Below, piece by piece: positions 11,376-22,281 of a stretch of DNA of 64,000 nt. The stretch covers positions 1,116,001 through 1,180,000 of the forward strand of contig JAMXSV010000006.1 of the NCBI GenBank assembly GCA_027559495.1, read 5' to 3'. A program made the position numbers and the translations under genes. The stretch is from Aurifilum marmelostoma (taxonomy: Eukaryota; Ascomycota; Sordariomycetes; Diaporthales; Cryphonectriaceae). The notes under the pieces are model-generated. The model saw only the letters and a program-made list of their open reading frames with translations. It did not search any database and was not told the origin of the DNA. The first letter of the stretch is position 1, and each line of letters starts with the position of its first letter.

Positions 11376-12965
11376 CTATGTGCGCTCTTTATCGGCCTTG
11401 GACTCCACAGGGACGTCGACCATGAGCTGCAACAGCGACCACCCAACCTGCGCAGCTGCCAGAAGCGTAGTTTCTCCAGGATTGTCGTAAATGGGAGCCA
11501 CCTCGACGACATCGCCTCCTATCACCTTGAGTCCGCTCAGTCCGTCCAAGATCGTGAGGAGCTCACGACTGGTCCAGCCGCCTGGCTCGGCCGTGCCAGT
11601 TGCTAAAGGAAAGGCCAATCAGCCAATCTTCAGAAGAGGAGGTCAAGAAGTAATTGTGGTTGAGAGGCGGGGAGGGGGGACTTGCCTGGAGCGTATGCCG
11701 GGTCGAGCACATCAATATCGACGCTGATGTAGACATTCGAGTCTCCCACTCGCTTCTTAATCTGATCTATGACCCCATTCGGGCCAATGTTGTCGATGGC
11801 CCTCGCGGTGATGAGGTCAAAACCACAACGGGCATCATTTCGGATATCGTCCTTTGGTCTCATCACGGGGGCCCGGATACCTGCGTGTATGGAGGTGTTC
11901 CTAATGAGGCCCTATGCGAGGTGATAGGATTTAGCGGAGCCTTTCAGATCGGCTGAGTGCCGTTCCAAGTCATGGACATGATGACATACCTCCTCGTGAG
12001 CAATATGTAGGAATGTGCCGTGGTTGATACCGCTTCAAAAATACAAGCATCAGCGAATCTTCTTCTTCCATGCTGACATGAGAGGCAAACCCATACGCAT
12101 AGTCTGAGAGCCCACCTCCCAATACGGACGGATCCCAGGTATCTGAGCACATGCATCGGTCAGGCCATTGTCGCTCCGGACGCCAAGATGATCACGAATC
12201 GTTGCCCACCAATATGACTGTCGAAATGAATGACCGAGACGTCACCCCACTTATCAGCAGTAGACCTCAGCGCACTAAGCGTGGTAGTGTGATCACCACC
12301 AAGAGTCAGGATCCGAGGCGTTTTGGACACGCTCGAGTTCGCAGCCGGCCGCCCAGAGATAACCTTTTTTTTCATCAAGCGTCCGTCAGCCCACAGCCCT
12401 TGAATTTTGATCCACCTTGTCCGTCCATAGCCACAGGTTGAGGTGCTTGGAGGTTGGGGAGGGGGCAAAGAGTCACCACTCAACACACCCTATGGGCCTT
12501 GTCTAGCTGCCTCAGGGCAACGGTGTTGTCAAACCACGTCAGCCCGACATCCCCGCAGTCCACCACCTTGGCCCACTGATTCAGCGTGCCCTCGCCTGTG
12601 TAGACAGAGATGGCATCAGGAAACATGCGCTGGCTGCCCGTCCTGATCCCGCCGGGCCCAAAGCGTGCGCCAGGCCTGCCCGAAGTGGCCGTGTCAAAGG
12701 GGGCTCCGAGGATGGCGATGTCGTACCTGTTGCCCTCAGCTTCCTCGTCCGAGAAGACGTTCACATAGGGCAAGTTGGCGAAGGTCTTGAGGCCACGGAA
12801 CTGCGAGCCCGTCACGATGTCGACGTCGCTGTCATCCTCGGGTATAGAGCCTATCGGGCGCTGTTGCTGCACCCAGAATGGCTGCGGGTTCGTGTCGGGG
12901 AAATGCCATGCCCGCGCTGATACCGCGAGCGTGACGCCTGTCCTCAGCAGTGTTGTGGATCTCAT
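11376..12965 (-). CDS. Secreted agmatinase-type ureohydrolase (arginase superfamily)
   Basis: Six exons (12965-12489, 12363-12210, 12142-12097, 12032-11990, 11911-11686, 11602-11376) join in frame to 390 residues. The N-terminus MRSTTLLRTGVTLAVSARAW looks like a signal peptide. An ATG at 13037 is possible but lies beside an ATAAATA element (13045-13039), so the 12965 start is preferred. Metal-binding motifs of the family are present: GGDHTTT (about 181-187), HFDSHIDTWDP (about 205-215) and SVDIDVLDPAYAP (about 303-315), followed by ATGTAEPGGWT. All expected His and Asp ligands are there, so it should bind the binuclear Mn centre and hydrolyse a guanidino compound (agmatine or a relative) to urea plus an amine. 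The exact substrate is not shown by sequence. The fifth intron (11685-11603) starts with GC rather than GT. It is divergent from the Zn2Cys6 regulator. Confidence 0.92.
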
Positions 12966-13813
12966 CGTGGTTCGGGTCAATCTCAATTCATGTCCAGACC
13001 GGGGGCTCCAATGTACGATGGGAAAGGCAGATGCCATGTATTTATGTCACCAACTAGATATGGCTCCTGGTTCTGTTTATGATATCGCCATCTGGGTCAT
13101 CATCATGACAGGTAAGACGCAGATTGCCGGATGCATTGCCTATCGTTCCTAGGTACCGGCGCTCCGAAATGCGGGCCCAGCCGGTGTTGAAAGTCGGGAG
13201 AGTATTACAGGAATTGCGCATCTGATCTCACCTATCGGCCGTCTCTCTTCTCTTTCGTTTACTTTCACCTCAAAACCACATAGCATGGGATAGCAGCGCG
13301 ACTCTCGATTCTGCATTCGAGAGTGGATTCATGTCCCGTCAAGCGTCGTTGTCGTGCCTGACCCGCCCTTCAGAGTCTCCTGTGCTGGGCAGGGCAGCAA
13401 GCAAGCCAGGGTGTGCAGTGCTTACAGGGGTTTCCCTTCGGGGCTAGCTACTGTACCCCCCTGGAGGACTTCCCCTCCACAGCAAGATCAGTATCAACGC
13501 TTATTTCGTTGCTTCTTCCCTTCCCTTCTCTTTGTCGATGGGATAATTCTACCTTTCTACTACTCACTGCACTAATTTGACGGAGATCTGCATCCGTCCG
13601 GGTGAACCCAGGTGTTGCAGTATTGATCCCGGCTCAAATGTAGCCGTGGTATTGCCGAGGCAATAACTTTGTCCGCAGTGCACGGCAGTGCAGGAACTCT
13701 CCAGGGATGGTCTCAAGTAAGGTTTCCCATCCCCAGCATTTGAAAATTAGTACCCCAATCTCATACCTGCCTGGTTCGCTTGGCACTTGCTGGGTCATGA
13801 GGACCAAATATAG
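12966..13813. promoter_or_regulatory. Divergent region between agmatinase and Zn2Cys6 regulator genes
   Basis: An 848-bp shared upstream region. It contains ATAAATA on the minus strand at 13045-13039, about 75 bp upstream of the agmatinase ATG. No coding sequence is supported. The arrangement would let the regulator act on its neighbour, but this is inference. Confidence 0.45.
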
Positions 13814-16765
13814 ATGGACGCCTACTCTGTTGTGAACGAGAACCAAGAGCTTCTAGTTTCTCTCCACCAACATGCAGATTTGCGCATAAACTCAAAAATA
13901 ACCATCGCCATGGATACTCGCCACCCCCCCTCAGGCAGGCTCCAGCAAGATCAGAAGACGGGCCAACAAAGCGTGCTTAGCCTGCCGGGCCCGCAAGGTT
14001 CGATGCGATGTGTCCCAGCGTGGGCGGCCGTGCATGAATTGTTTTCTGGACAGCGAGGCCTGTGTTGTGATCGGTCGAGCTTCAAGACGGTTTGTATCGT
14101 CGAGCCTGAGAAAGGAGTCCTTGCCAGGCTGACACTGGCACACAGTCGGGCGTCGAATAACAACAGCGAAGGCAGTAGCAACAAGACAGCCGGACATGCA
14201 GTCCACGGGGATCCACGTGCTTCAGAGCAGCTTTCAGCGGAGCATGTCTCGACCCCGGCACAGCCTTCGAATCTTGATGTCGTTGCGGACATGGTGTCAG
14301 ATCACGGTAGTGAAAAGTCGGACAGTGGCTTCAACTCCATCTCTGGTCTCACTGCTGGCAGTGCCCAAGGCGTAGAAAAAGGACTCGACTTGGGGGGCCT
14401 AGGGGATGCTGGTGACTCGTATCGAGTGCCATCCACAAGCCATACAGCACGCTATGAGCCACTGCCAGAACCGCCGCAGGAGCCGCTAAAGGAGCCGGTG
14501 CATCAGCCACCACATTCTTCAGCAAGAGCGAGGATCCAGCAGCTCGAGTGGATGGGTGAGCAGAGCATGCGGTTCGGGTCTGACGTGACATATTCCTACC
14601 ATCCATTCCTCGAGGCCACCAACCTCCCAAACATCCTGCCGCAAGATGTCAGCTATCTTGAGATGCAGGGCTGCCTGCGTGTTCCCGCGAAACCAATACT
14701 GGACGATTTCGTCAAGCAATATTACCTCCACGTACATCCCGTCATGCCGCTCGTGGACGAGGGTGTTTTCTGGGAGATGTACGGCTCTCAGCCCGGTGTC
14801 AGTTCTTCTCGGGAACGATTGTCATTGCTTGTGCTACAGGCGATGCTCTTCTCAGCGTGTAGTGTAAGTAAGCCTAATCTCGCAACAGTCTTTGGGCAAC
14901 CAGGCAGCTGCTGATGTGATTCTAGTATGTCCCACGGAAAAGTCTCGAGGCACTTGGATTCGTCAATATAAAGTCTGCCAAAGATGCATTGTATCGTCGG
15001 ACGAAGGTGAGTTCGTCAGTTTCTGTTTCAAGCGCCGGAAAGCGAAGCTCATCTGGTGCGACAGCTCCTGCTTGACTTTGCGGCCGAATCTTCACCTATC
15101 GCCATCGCGCAAGCCGCCCTGCTCCTCTCAGCCTGGTGCCCCCTTGATACGAGCGAATGTGCACATACTAGCAGCTACTGGCTCAGCGTTGCAATTCAGC
15201 AGGCCAAAAAGGCTGGAGCACATCGAAATAACGGCGGGCCAGATCCGAATGCTCCTCATTTTCGCCGCATCTCTCTGATGACACTGTGGCCTTCCATACT
15301 ACTACAGGACCGTCTTCTATCTCTCTGCGCTCGAAGGCCGATCCAGCTATCCAAGGCGCATTATGATACCGACAATGAGTGGTTCGCGGTTTGCGAGCCT
15401 GCGGCGGTATGGGACGAGGCCAAACGTGGTCGAGTCTACAATGTCAGCACGAAGGGCAGTCTGAATGCGGTCTTCTCGCTCATGGTGAACCTCGCATTGA
15501 TTCTCACGGATCTGTTATCGGAAATACTGCCGCTGGACGACAAACCTTTGTGGAGGGCGCGTCATGATGAAGAGGCCGTCCGACGAATCAGATGCTGCAG
15601 GTCGCGTATGAAGGCTTGGTACGACACGGCTGTTGCGACACAACCTGAGTTGCGAAATGGTCTTCCTGGACACCTTCAATACCAGAGTCAGTTTCAACAC
15701 GAATTTGTGACCCTTTACAGCAGTTACATGTACTTGTTATATCAGTCAGTCTTCCCTCAGTCCGTTGTCCGTCACAGAGTCAAGGAGCTAACCGACCTAT
15801 GACATGTAGTTCTGCTCTGACGCGACTCTTCCACCACGAAAGTTTGTATCTGATACGCGACTTTCTCTCGACAGAAGAGGAGAAAATGACCCCCAAAGGA
15901 ACGGCGCTGCTTGCCGACAGCTGCTGCGCCATGGATGAAGCTGCTTTGGCAGCCGTCCAATGCCTCGAAGTCCTTTTGTCGCACCGAATATCAAGATGGG
16001 CCCCAGTAAATTCGTATGGTTTGTCCTCATTTCGCTGCTCGCATTCAGCTGACCTGACATTTTTCCAGAATTAATTGCATGTCATTCCCTTTAGTGCTTT
16101 GCATTGTAAAGGCTAAATTGACGCCACCTTCGAGTGCCCAGAACCATCGACTTCGCAGCCTCAGTGAGGCCATTAAGAAGTATCAACCGCAGCCAGACAT
16201 TGAGGACCATCTGTACGGAGCCATTCAGAGCACCCTTGATGTAGCATCGCTTGACGACCAGCCTACATCTACAGCTCTAGCAGAAGCAGGTACAGGAGGC
16301 GGCTACAATGACACAGTCTCGGTATTGAGCTTGCATCCTGCTATCTGCCTCCGCGTCGCGTTGCTCTCTGGCACAAGCCGCTTCACAGGTCATAATCAAG
16401 GCTCTGCTACCAACCCACAGAGATTATTCGCCGCCAGAACGCTCAAGGAAATCCCATCCTGTCTAAGACGCGACGCGCTGGGCGGCTCTGAATCTTGTGC
16501 TGAATCATCAAGACGGAGGAGGTCATCAGCAGTGAGATCCAAAGAGGAAATCCTGCGGCAGATGATAGCGAGATGGACACAAGAGGATCAGGCGGTCAGC
16601 TTTGGTGTGCAGCTGGGCATAGTCTCAGCCGAGGCGGGAGGTGATGATGCCGTCAGCGATGGAAGCTCCGAGGGTGAGAGCGTACGGAACACCCTGGGCC
16701 AGGTTCTATCTGAGACTGCAGATACTCTAGAGGAGGAATTCCTGAGTGCTTGCGTTTTCGGTTGA
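13814..16765 (+). CDS. Zn2Cys6 transcription factor with fungal-specific TF domain
   Basis: Model of seven exons: 13814-13855, 13935-14089, 14146-14863, 14926-15006, 15065-15744, 15810-16013 and 16069-16765, 858 residues in frame. The zinc cluster is unmistakable: six cysteines spaced CX2CX6CX8CX2CX6C (residues about 28-57), preceded by basic IRRRANK. It is followed by a Ser/Pro-rich linker, then a fungal_trans regulatory domain beginning near YYLHVHPVMPLVDEGVFWEM and continuing through LLLSAWCPLDT. The family (CTF1/FarA/xylanolytic-activator-like) binds CGG-type sites in the nucleus; the target pathway is unknown. The first exon is the weak point. The natural-looking start ATG at 13910 (MDTRH) is out of frame with the zinc cluster because of a C7 run at 13924-13930; the alternative used here is a 14-codon exon plus a weak GTTTCT donor. 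The distal exons are secure. Confidence 0.85.
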
Positions 16766-19700
16766 CAGATTGCAGGAGCAGAGGGCGACTTGTGCGCAAT
16801 GATGTCGTGCCAGGAGCATGTATATACCAAAGCCGTAGAGCTATGGGTGCAGAGCTCTCAGGAGAGAGGAGGGAGGGCATGTTGGCTTTTTGATTAGAAA
16901 CTTTCAATTCTGAGTTCTTTCCCCATTCCCTCCTTCGAGCCTTCTCATTTCCTCTTTCATTCGCACCTTCCTAAAGATAAGCCATAAACTTTGTCGCTTG
17001 TGTCGTTTTTGAGTTTGACTGAAAAGCGGGAAGGGACGAGGCCCACCTCCTCCCCCCTGCTCGGTTGCCTAGTATTGGGCCTGCATAGCAGCAATATCGC
17101 CTTCTTGGACAGTCCAATTCATCTTTCCTCCCCCACCAATTACTACCCCAATGGCGTCGACTCCAACCTCATCTACCACGTACCGGATCCAAGATGATCA
17201 CATGCCATCCATACCTACAAGATACGCCGACATCAGCAGTTATCTCATAGTTGGCCATGAACCTGGACAAGCCGCGACTTCTTCCCTGCGACCTGTCAGA
17301 GCCGACACGGACCGAACGGCCAAGGCACATCGAAACCTTGCTGCATCTCGGCTGCCCGCCCCACTTATCACACAGCATGAACATGCCATGCCTGTTGACA
17401 AGGTGTTGAAAAAGGTGCTGACAAAATGACGGGCGGAGGAAGAGGCACAGAGTTATGGCGCGTCTTGTTGATACCCGTAGCGGCTCGGTCTGTGCCGCCC
17501 TCGTGGCATTCTCAAATCTCGACGGCTGCGCGCCTTGACATCGCGACGAGGATCTGCTTAGGCGGTACAGGAAGAACTCCCGGGCCCACCACCTCGCATC
17601 ACGGCGACATCATGTGAATCTGATGAGGTCGGATTGCATTGTCAACCCACGAAGAGATATTACTGGGCTCGATTGGGCTCCTCCTGTGGACCAACCTCCC
17701 TGCCTGGCTTTTGCCTCGAGCCCTGTCGATTGGGCTGCAGTGCAAGACCTCCTGGCCAGGCCGTGGGAGGGGAACAAACCCACCAATCAATGATCTGTCA
17801 TGGTACATTATCAGAGTACCATTGCTGCCCCAGATCCCCCACTCAACAGCGTGGCACACACCCACTTAGCGGTATGCCCGGTACCTTTTTAACCTCCTCA
17901 TGGGCCCCATGCTAAGTTGTGTACATGGTACAGAAGAAGAACACATCTCGATGGCCCAGGGAGGCATTCTTACATGTCATAATAGCTCGCACTGTCTCGG
18001 TTCCATCTACTGCGCCCACGGCACATGTCGACGGTGCCCTTATTGTTGTTCTACACAGGTGAATGTGTCCTGCTATGGCCGAGCTCAGACCGAGCCCGAG
18101 GAGATGGATATGCTACAAGTATGAGGGGAGGAGGGCTGCTGCCATCTTGGATCTTGCTTGACAATTGTTCATGCCACGATGGCAGCATGCACCTCTGCCC
18201 ACAAGCGCGTGAGACCTCAATGCGACTGGGTAATACCCACACCCGCCAGCTTATCTTGTCCAATCAGATTCTGAACCCACCAGTCCATAGCGTTGCTGTC
18301 ACCATCCGCCTTACCTGGAGCAGCCTAGACCGACCCGACAGTCTGGTAAAGGTCAATATGATTGCGTTTTCTTTACAGGGGGCCCTGCCTAGCTTGATCC
18401 TGCGCACTTTGCAGACAACTCTGGCGGCCTCGAGCCCTAGGTAGGACGAGAGCATCGTTCCTTCGACCTTTTTTACATTACCCCGGCATCCCGAGCATAA
18501 ATCCCCACCCGACCTGCCCGAGATTGTGCTACAGGCAAATGCCGGTCGGGGCATCATGGCTCCTTCAACCTGGCCCCTAGACGGGACACCGCCTCGACAC
18601 GGGCTCCTGTTGCAATGATTTCGTTGCGTTGAACAGGAGGGGCCCAGAGTGTCAACCGAGTCCTGGGCACGACATAGTATGCATCTGGCGCTAGGCACAT
18701 GAGCACCCAGACGCCAGGGCTGTACTATGGTAATTAGTGCTGAGTTGCCGAGAAGGATGATGTCTCGACACATACTATGATAGCATAGGCACGGCTTGTG
18801 GGGACAAGGTCCTATGGACCCTCTTCGTACCGACTCTCACACCAATGCCCAGGCATATGAGGGATCCAGCCGGACTGGAGTCCCAAGAGGAGTCCTCGCA
18901 TCCGGATGGTGTATCCGGTTACCTCGCGATTCTCAATCTGGACAACAAATCCCCACCTCGCCGTGCTCTGATCCACACCCTTTAGAGCAGCAACCCTTGC
19001 AATTCCTGTTCCGGCGCAGAAACGGTTTGGGCTTCAAAGTGGGCTGCTGTGCCATTTTGCTTGACGACGGCTGGCGCCAGGAGCGTTAGGTGCTGTTGCA
19101 TGGCTGTGTCTACTAAGATTCTGCGGGGTATCTTGCTTGTACCCTGTCTCGGGGAGAGGGGGGGGGGGGGGGGAGGGTGGGTGAATGCGCTGTCACGCAG
19201 AGGCCGTGACCGGGACAGGCGCGGGAGGGACTCGAGAGAACACACCCTGCTCGGGGTGGAGGGCTGGAAGTACAGCTCGCTAGAGTGGGCAAGCAGCACA
19301 GTGCCAGTTCGGTTGCAAGGACGTAGCTGCGCCTACTAAGTACCAACCGCAGGTCAACCTACCCAATTTCCAGCCCCGGCAGGTCAGGATTCTGCACAGA
19401 AATACTACCGCAGCAGAGTGGACAAGCCCTAGGTACCATGCATCTACGAGCGCACGAAGCTGTTCCTTCCAGGCCATCCTCCAATAGCACCACATCTGCT
19501 GTCCCGACTGTCTGGAAACCAGTAGAAAAGGTCTGTTAAAGCGCGCTTCACTCTGGATAGTTCAGATCCTCAGTGGCTAACAGGCCAACATTCGATGGCG
19601 CATGGTGGAGGCAGATAATTCCAGGCCCACCCCTCCTGCATCAACGGTACCAACATGCGTTGTGGGCTTAAAAGGCGAGGGATATCTGCTACAATATGTG

Positions 19701-20025
19701 GCCGTCCATCGCCAGATAGTAGTCTGTGGTCAAAGTAGTCGCATTCTCTTCCGGTGGACAGTGCCCTCTCCTCCTTCTCCACTCTTGGCCCCCATACTAT
19801 ACGACTGCCAGTCAACAACTACAAAAGAAAGAAAAAAAGAGCATTCTCCTATATCGGTGATGATCTCAATCACGACAACTTTGTGGGCCTGAGTCGACTC
19901 ACTGGCGAAACTCTCGTCAACTGCTCGACAACAAGCAGAGCTAGACGAATCAAATCATTGAACAGAGGTCTCACACAGCCGAGTCTCAGACGTCTGCCGT
20001 CCGTGGCCGGGCGCTGACTAGAACC
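16766..20025. other. 3.3-kb intergenic stretch, no convincing gene
   Basis: Ordinary composition with scattered short open frames on both strands, the longest being 169 codons on the minus strand at 18773-18264. None has a recognisable domain, splice structure or consistent codon bias. A 92-codon frame at 17151-17429 (MASTPTSSTTYRIQDD...) starts in a fair context but is otherwise unsupported. A G16 run lies at 19158-19173. The final 250 bp are presumably the leader of the F-box gene. Confidence 0.4.
19158..19173. repeat. G16 homopolymer
   Basis: Sixteen consecutive G in intergenic DNA between the Zn2Cys6 regulator and the F-box gene. Confidence 0.9.
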
Positions 20026-22281
20026 ATGGATTCTCGGCGGCGGAGTTCTTCACAGGAATCTGCACCTCATACTCCTAATAACCTCCCTACTCTACCGCCT
20101 GTCAGCCGACTACTGCTTCCTCCCATCAGAGACTCGCGGAACCCGACACCCACGGACCCCATAAATTATTTCACCCATTTCGAGCCACAAGACCAACATG
20201 TCCGCCACGTGTCGACTTGCTCGTCCACCAGCAGTGACCAGTGCTTATCGCGGAGCCGCTCAGGACAGGGCCGATGGCATGGCGACCCAAGAAGGGACTC
20301 CAGTACCCCGAGGGTTCTAGTCGATGATCCAGCTTCAAGAGTCTCCAGGGACTACGAAACCGAAGGCCAAGAACCCGAGTACTTGGAACAGTCCTTTAAA
20401 CGGATCAAGATCGACGATGGTGATTGGATCAGCAAAGCACTGAGTCGAGGGCGAGAGGGGTGGAAGCAGCTTGGGAAGAGTGATCCACTGCCCCTTCCCC
20501 TGCAGACGCCACCGCCAGAACAACTGGACTTGCCCTTGCCAGATCCTCCTTCACGACAGAACACTCCCACACGACAGCATCGCCATCGGGGCTCCCGCTT
20601 CCTTAGCCCGTCTAACCTTGCACGAACATCAGGTCTGCACTCTGCAGCAGGCTCACGTCGATCATCTTACGTTTCATCGGGCACTGCGCCACCTCTCAGC
20701 CCAGTTCCCAGCCATGCTACTGTCGCTTCGACGAGCCGACCTGACGAAGCCTCTCCTCCAGACACCTCAACCGTTGCGACAGCCTTCTCCGACATGGAGC
20801 TATCCGTCCCAGAGCGCCCAGTAGCTCCTGCTGAGGTCGGCCTGACCGGTACCTTCGAGCAGATTCATGGCGTGCCCAAGATCGACTTGCAATGGCGCAC
20901 GACGATGGAAGAGGAGCCAACATCGAGGATCGAGACACTCCCGCAGCAACTGTTCATGCGCATCATGATGTACTGCGGATACAAGTCACAAGTCCTACTC
21001 AAGATGTGCAGCCACAGGCTCTACCGCATGGTAGATCTCGAGGTGATTCCCTGGGAGGTCAAGACCGAGGCTATCCTCTGCGAAGAGCGTGATAATCCAA
21101 ACAATTTCCCCAAGAAGGAGCCGAGAGCACAGATCAAACATGAAGCGGACGACGATTGCGAGATTCTGGATTTCGTCATCCCTAATGAAGGAACGCCTCC
21201 ACGCACAAGCCCCGTCGGCGACAAGAAGAACAATGTCAAGGCATCCTCTACCGCACGGAAGCATGCAACGAGCAGATCAAGGCAGACCAACAGCCGATCC
21301 AAGCAGACTGCTGACAAGCCTAAAGCCAATCCGGACACGTACGGAAAATGGGGCTGCTACTGTTGTTACAAGATCCTGCCAGCACATTACTTCGAGGGCC
21401 AGCTACTGGAAGACAAGGAGGGACGAGCCGCGAAGGGTCAGGATGCAAAGAGGGCGACTTCCGACGAGGCCGACAAAAAGATCGACATGCGAGTCGAATA
21501 CGTCCAGATCCTCGACATCGTTCCCGGTGGAAAGCTGCCGGACTGGCTGAGAACAGATACGCGCAAAGTGCAAACAAGTAGTGTTGGCGACTACGTGCGG
21601 CAACGAATGGAAAAAGGAGTCAACCAAGACGACCTCAGGGCGTACTACAAAGATATCAACAGGGAGAAGCACCTTGTCGCACCTCTACGATGTGTCAACC
21701 CAGTATTCAAACTCTTGCCAACAAGGTATCCAAAGGTTAATCGAGAGGATTTCCCAGACCTATTCAAGAACAACAAGAAGGCGAAGAACACGACTGGCCC
21801 CACTAGTCACGGCGATACAGCAGGAGCCAATACTGGCACCGAGACCACTGGTCCTGAGCTCAATTTGGGATCTCGCCGTCCGCTATACAAGCTGCCAGCA
21901 AATACAGCTGATCGAGGGAGGATGGAAACAGGAAGCTATGCCTACGAGCTTTCCGCTCCCAGAGGCAAGCTTCAGGACGAGGGACAATACGAGGGGTCGA
22001 CAATGCCGAAAGTCAAATCAGTCAACAATGTCTGTCTTCCGCAGAAGGATTTTGGAGGCGAGTATTCAGGTGAGCCTTTGGGACCACAGGTTGGAGATGT
22101 GATATCGCTACGCCGGGTGTGTATCCTTTGTGGCACTAAGTTTGCGGTCTACAGGAGAGACTGTAATCGCAAGATCATCAGCAAGACCCAGGAAGCCTGG
22201 TGGGTCTGTGACTGTAGACAGGTCAGACTGGCTGGAAAGAGCGACGGCTGCAAGACGTGTGGCAGAAAGGTCATCTACTAA
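20026..22281 (+). CDS. F-box domain protein with Cys-rich C-terminus
   Basis: One intronless frame of 751 codons starting MDSRRRSSSQESAPHTPNN. Residues 1-290 are disordered, rich in Ser, Pro and Arg, with a possible nuclear basic patch (SFKRIKIDD). A degenerate F-box lies at about 302-345 (ETLPQQLFMRIMMYCGYKSQ). A basic/Ser linker follows, then WGCYCCYKILPAHYF (about 443-457). The C-terminus holds paired cysteines CILCGTKF, WVCDCRQ and CKTCGRK, which probably bind zinc. This arrangement (F-box plus downstream Cys pairs) is common in fungal F-box proteins of unknown substrate. By family it would recruit a target to an SCF ubiquitin ligase through Skp1. No name can be given. Neighbouring kilobases are gene-poor on both sides. 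Confidence 0.85.
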   Translation: MDSRRRSSSQESAPHTPNNLPTLPPVSRLLLPPIRDSRNPTPTDPINYFTHFEPQDQHVRHVSTCSSTSSDQCLSRSRSGQGRWHGDPRRDSSTPRVLVDDPASRVSRDYETEGQEPEYLEQSFKRIKIDDGDWISKALSRGREGWKQLGKSDPLPLPLQTPPPEQLDLPLPDPPSRQNTPTRQHRHRGSRFLSPSNLARTSGLHSAAGSRRSSYVSSGTAPPLSPVPSHATVASTSRPDEASPPDTSTVATAFSDMELSVPERPVAPAEVGLTGTFEQIHGVPKIDLQWRTTMEEEPTSRIETLPQQLFMRIMMYCGYKSQVLLKMCSHRLYRMVDLEVIPWEVKTEAILCEERDNPNNFPKKEPRAQIKHEADDDCEILDFVIPNEGTPPRTSPVGDKKNNVKASSTARKHATSRSRQTNSRSKQTADKPKANPDTYGKWGCYCCYKILPAHYFEGQLLEDKEGRAAKGQDAKRATSDEADKKIDMRVEYVQILDIVPGGKLPDWLRTDTRKVQTSSVGDYVRQRMEKGVNQDDLRAYYKDINREKHLVAPLRCVNPVFKLLPTRYPKVNREDFPDLFKNNKKAKNTTGPTSHGDTAGANTGTETTGPELNLGSRRPLYKLPANTADRGRMETGSYAYELSAPRGKLQDEGQYEGSTMPKVKSVNNVCLPQKDFGGEYSGEPLGPQVGDVISLRRVCILCGTKFAVYRRDCNRKIISKTQEAWWVCDCRQVRLAGKSDGCKTCGRKVIY

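Noticed and set aside
18264..18773. 169-codon minus-strand frame
   Set aside because: No domain, no signal peptide, no exon partners; consistent with chance in a GC-balanced gap.
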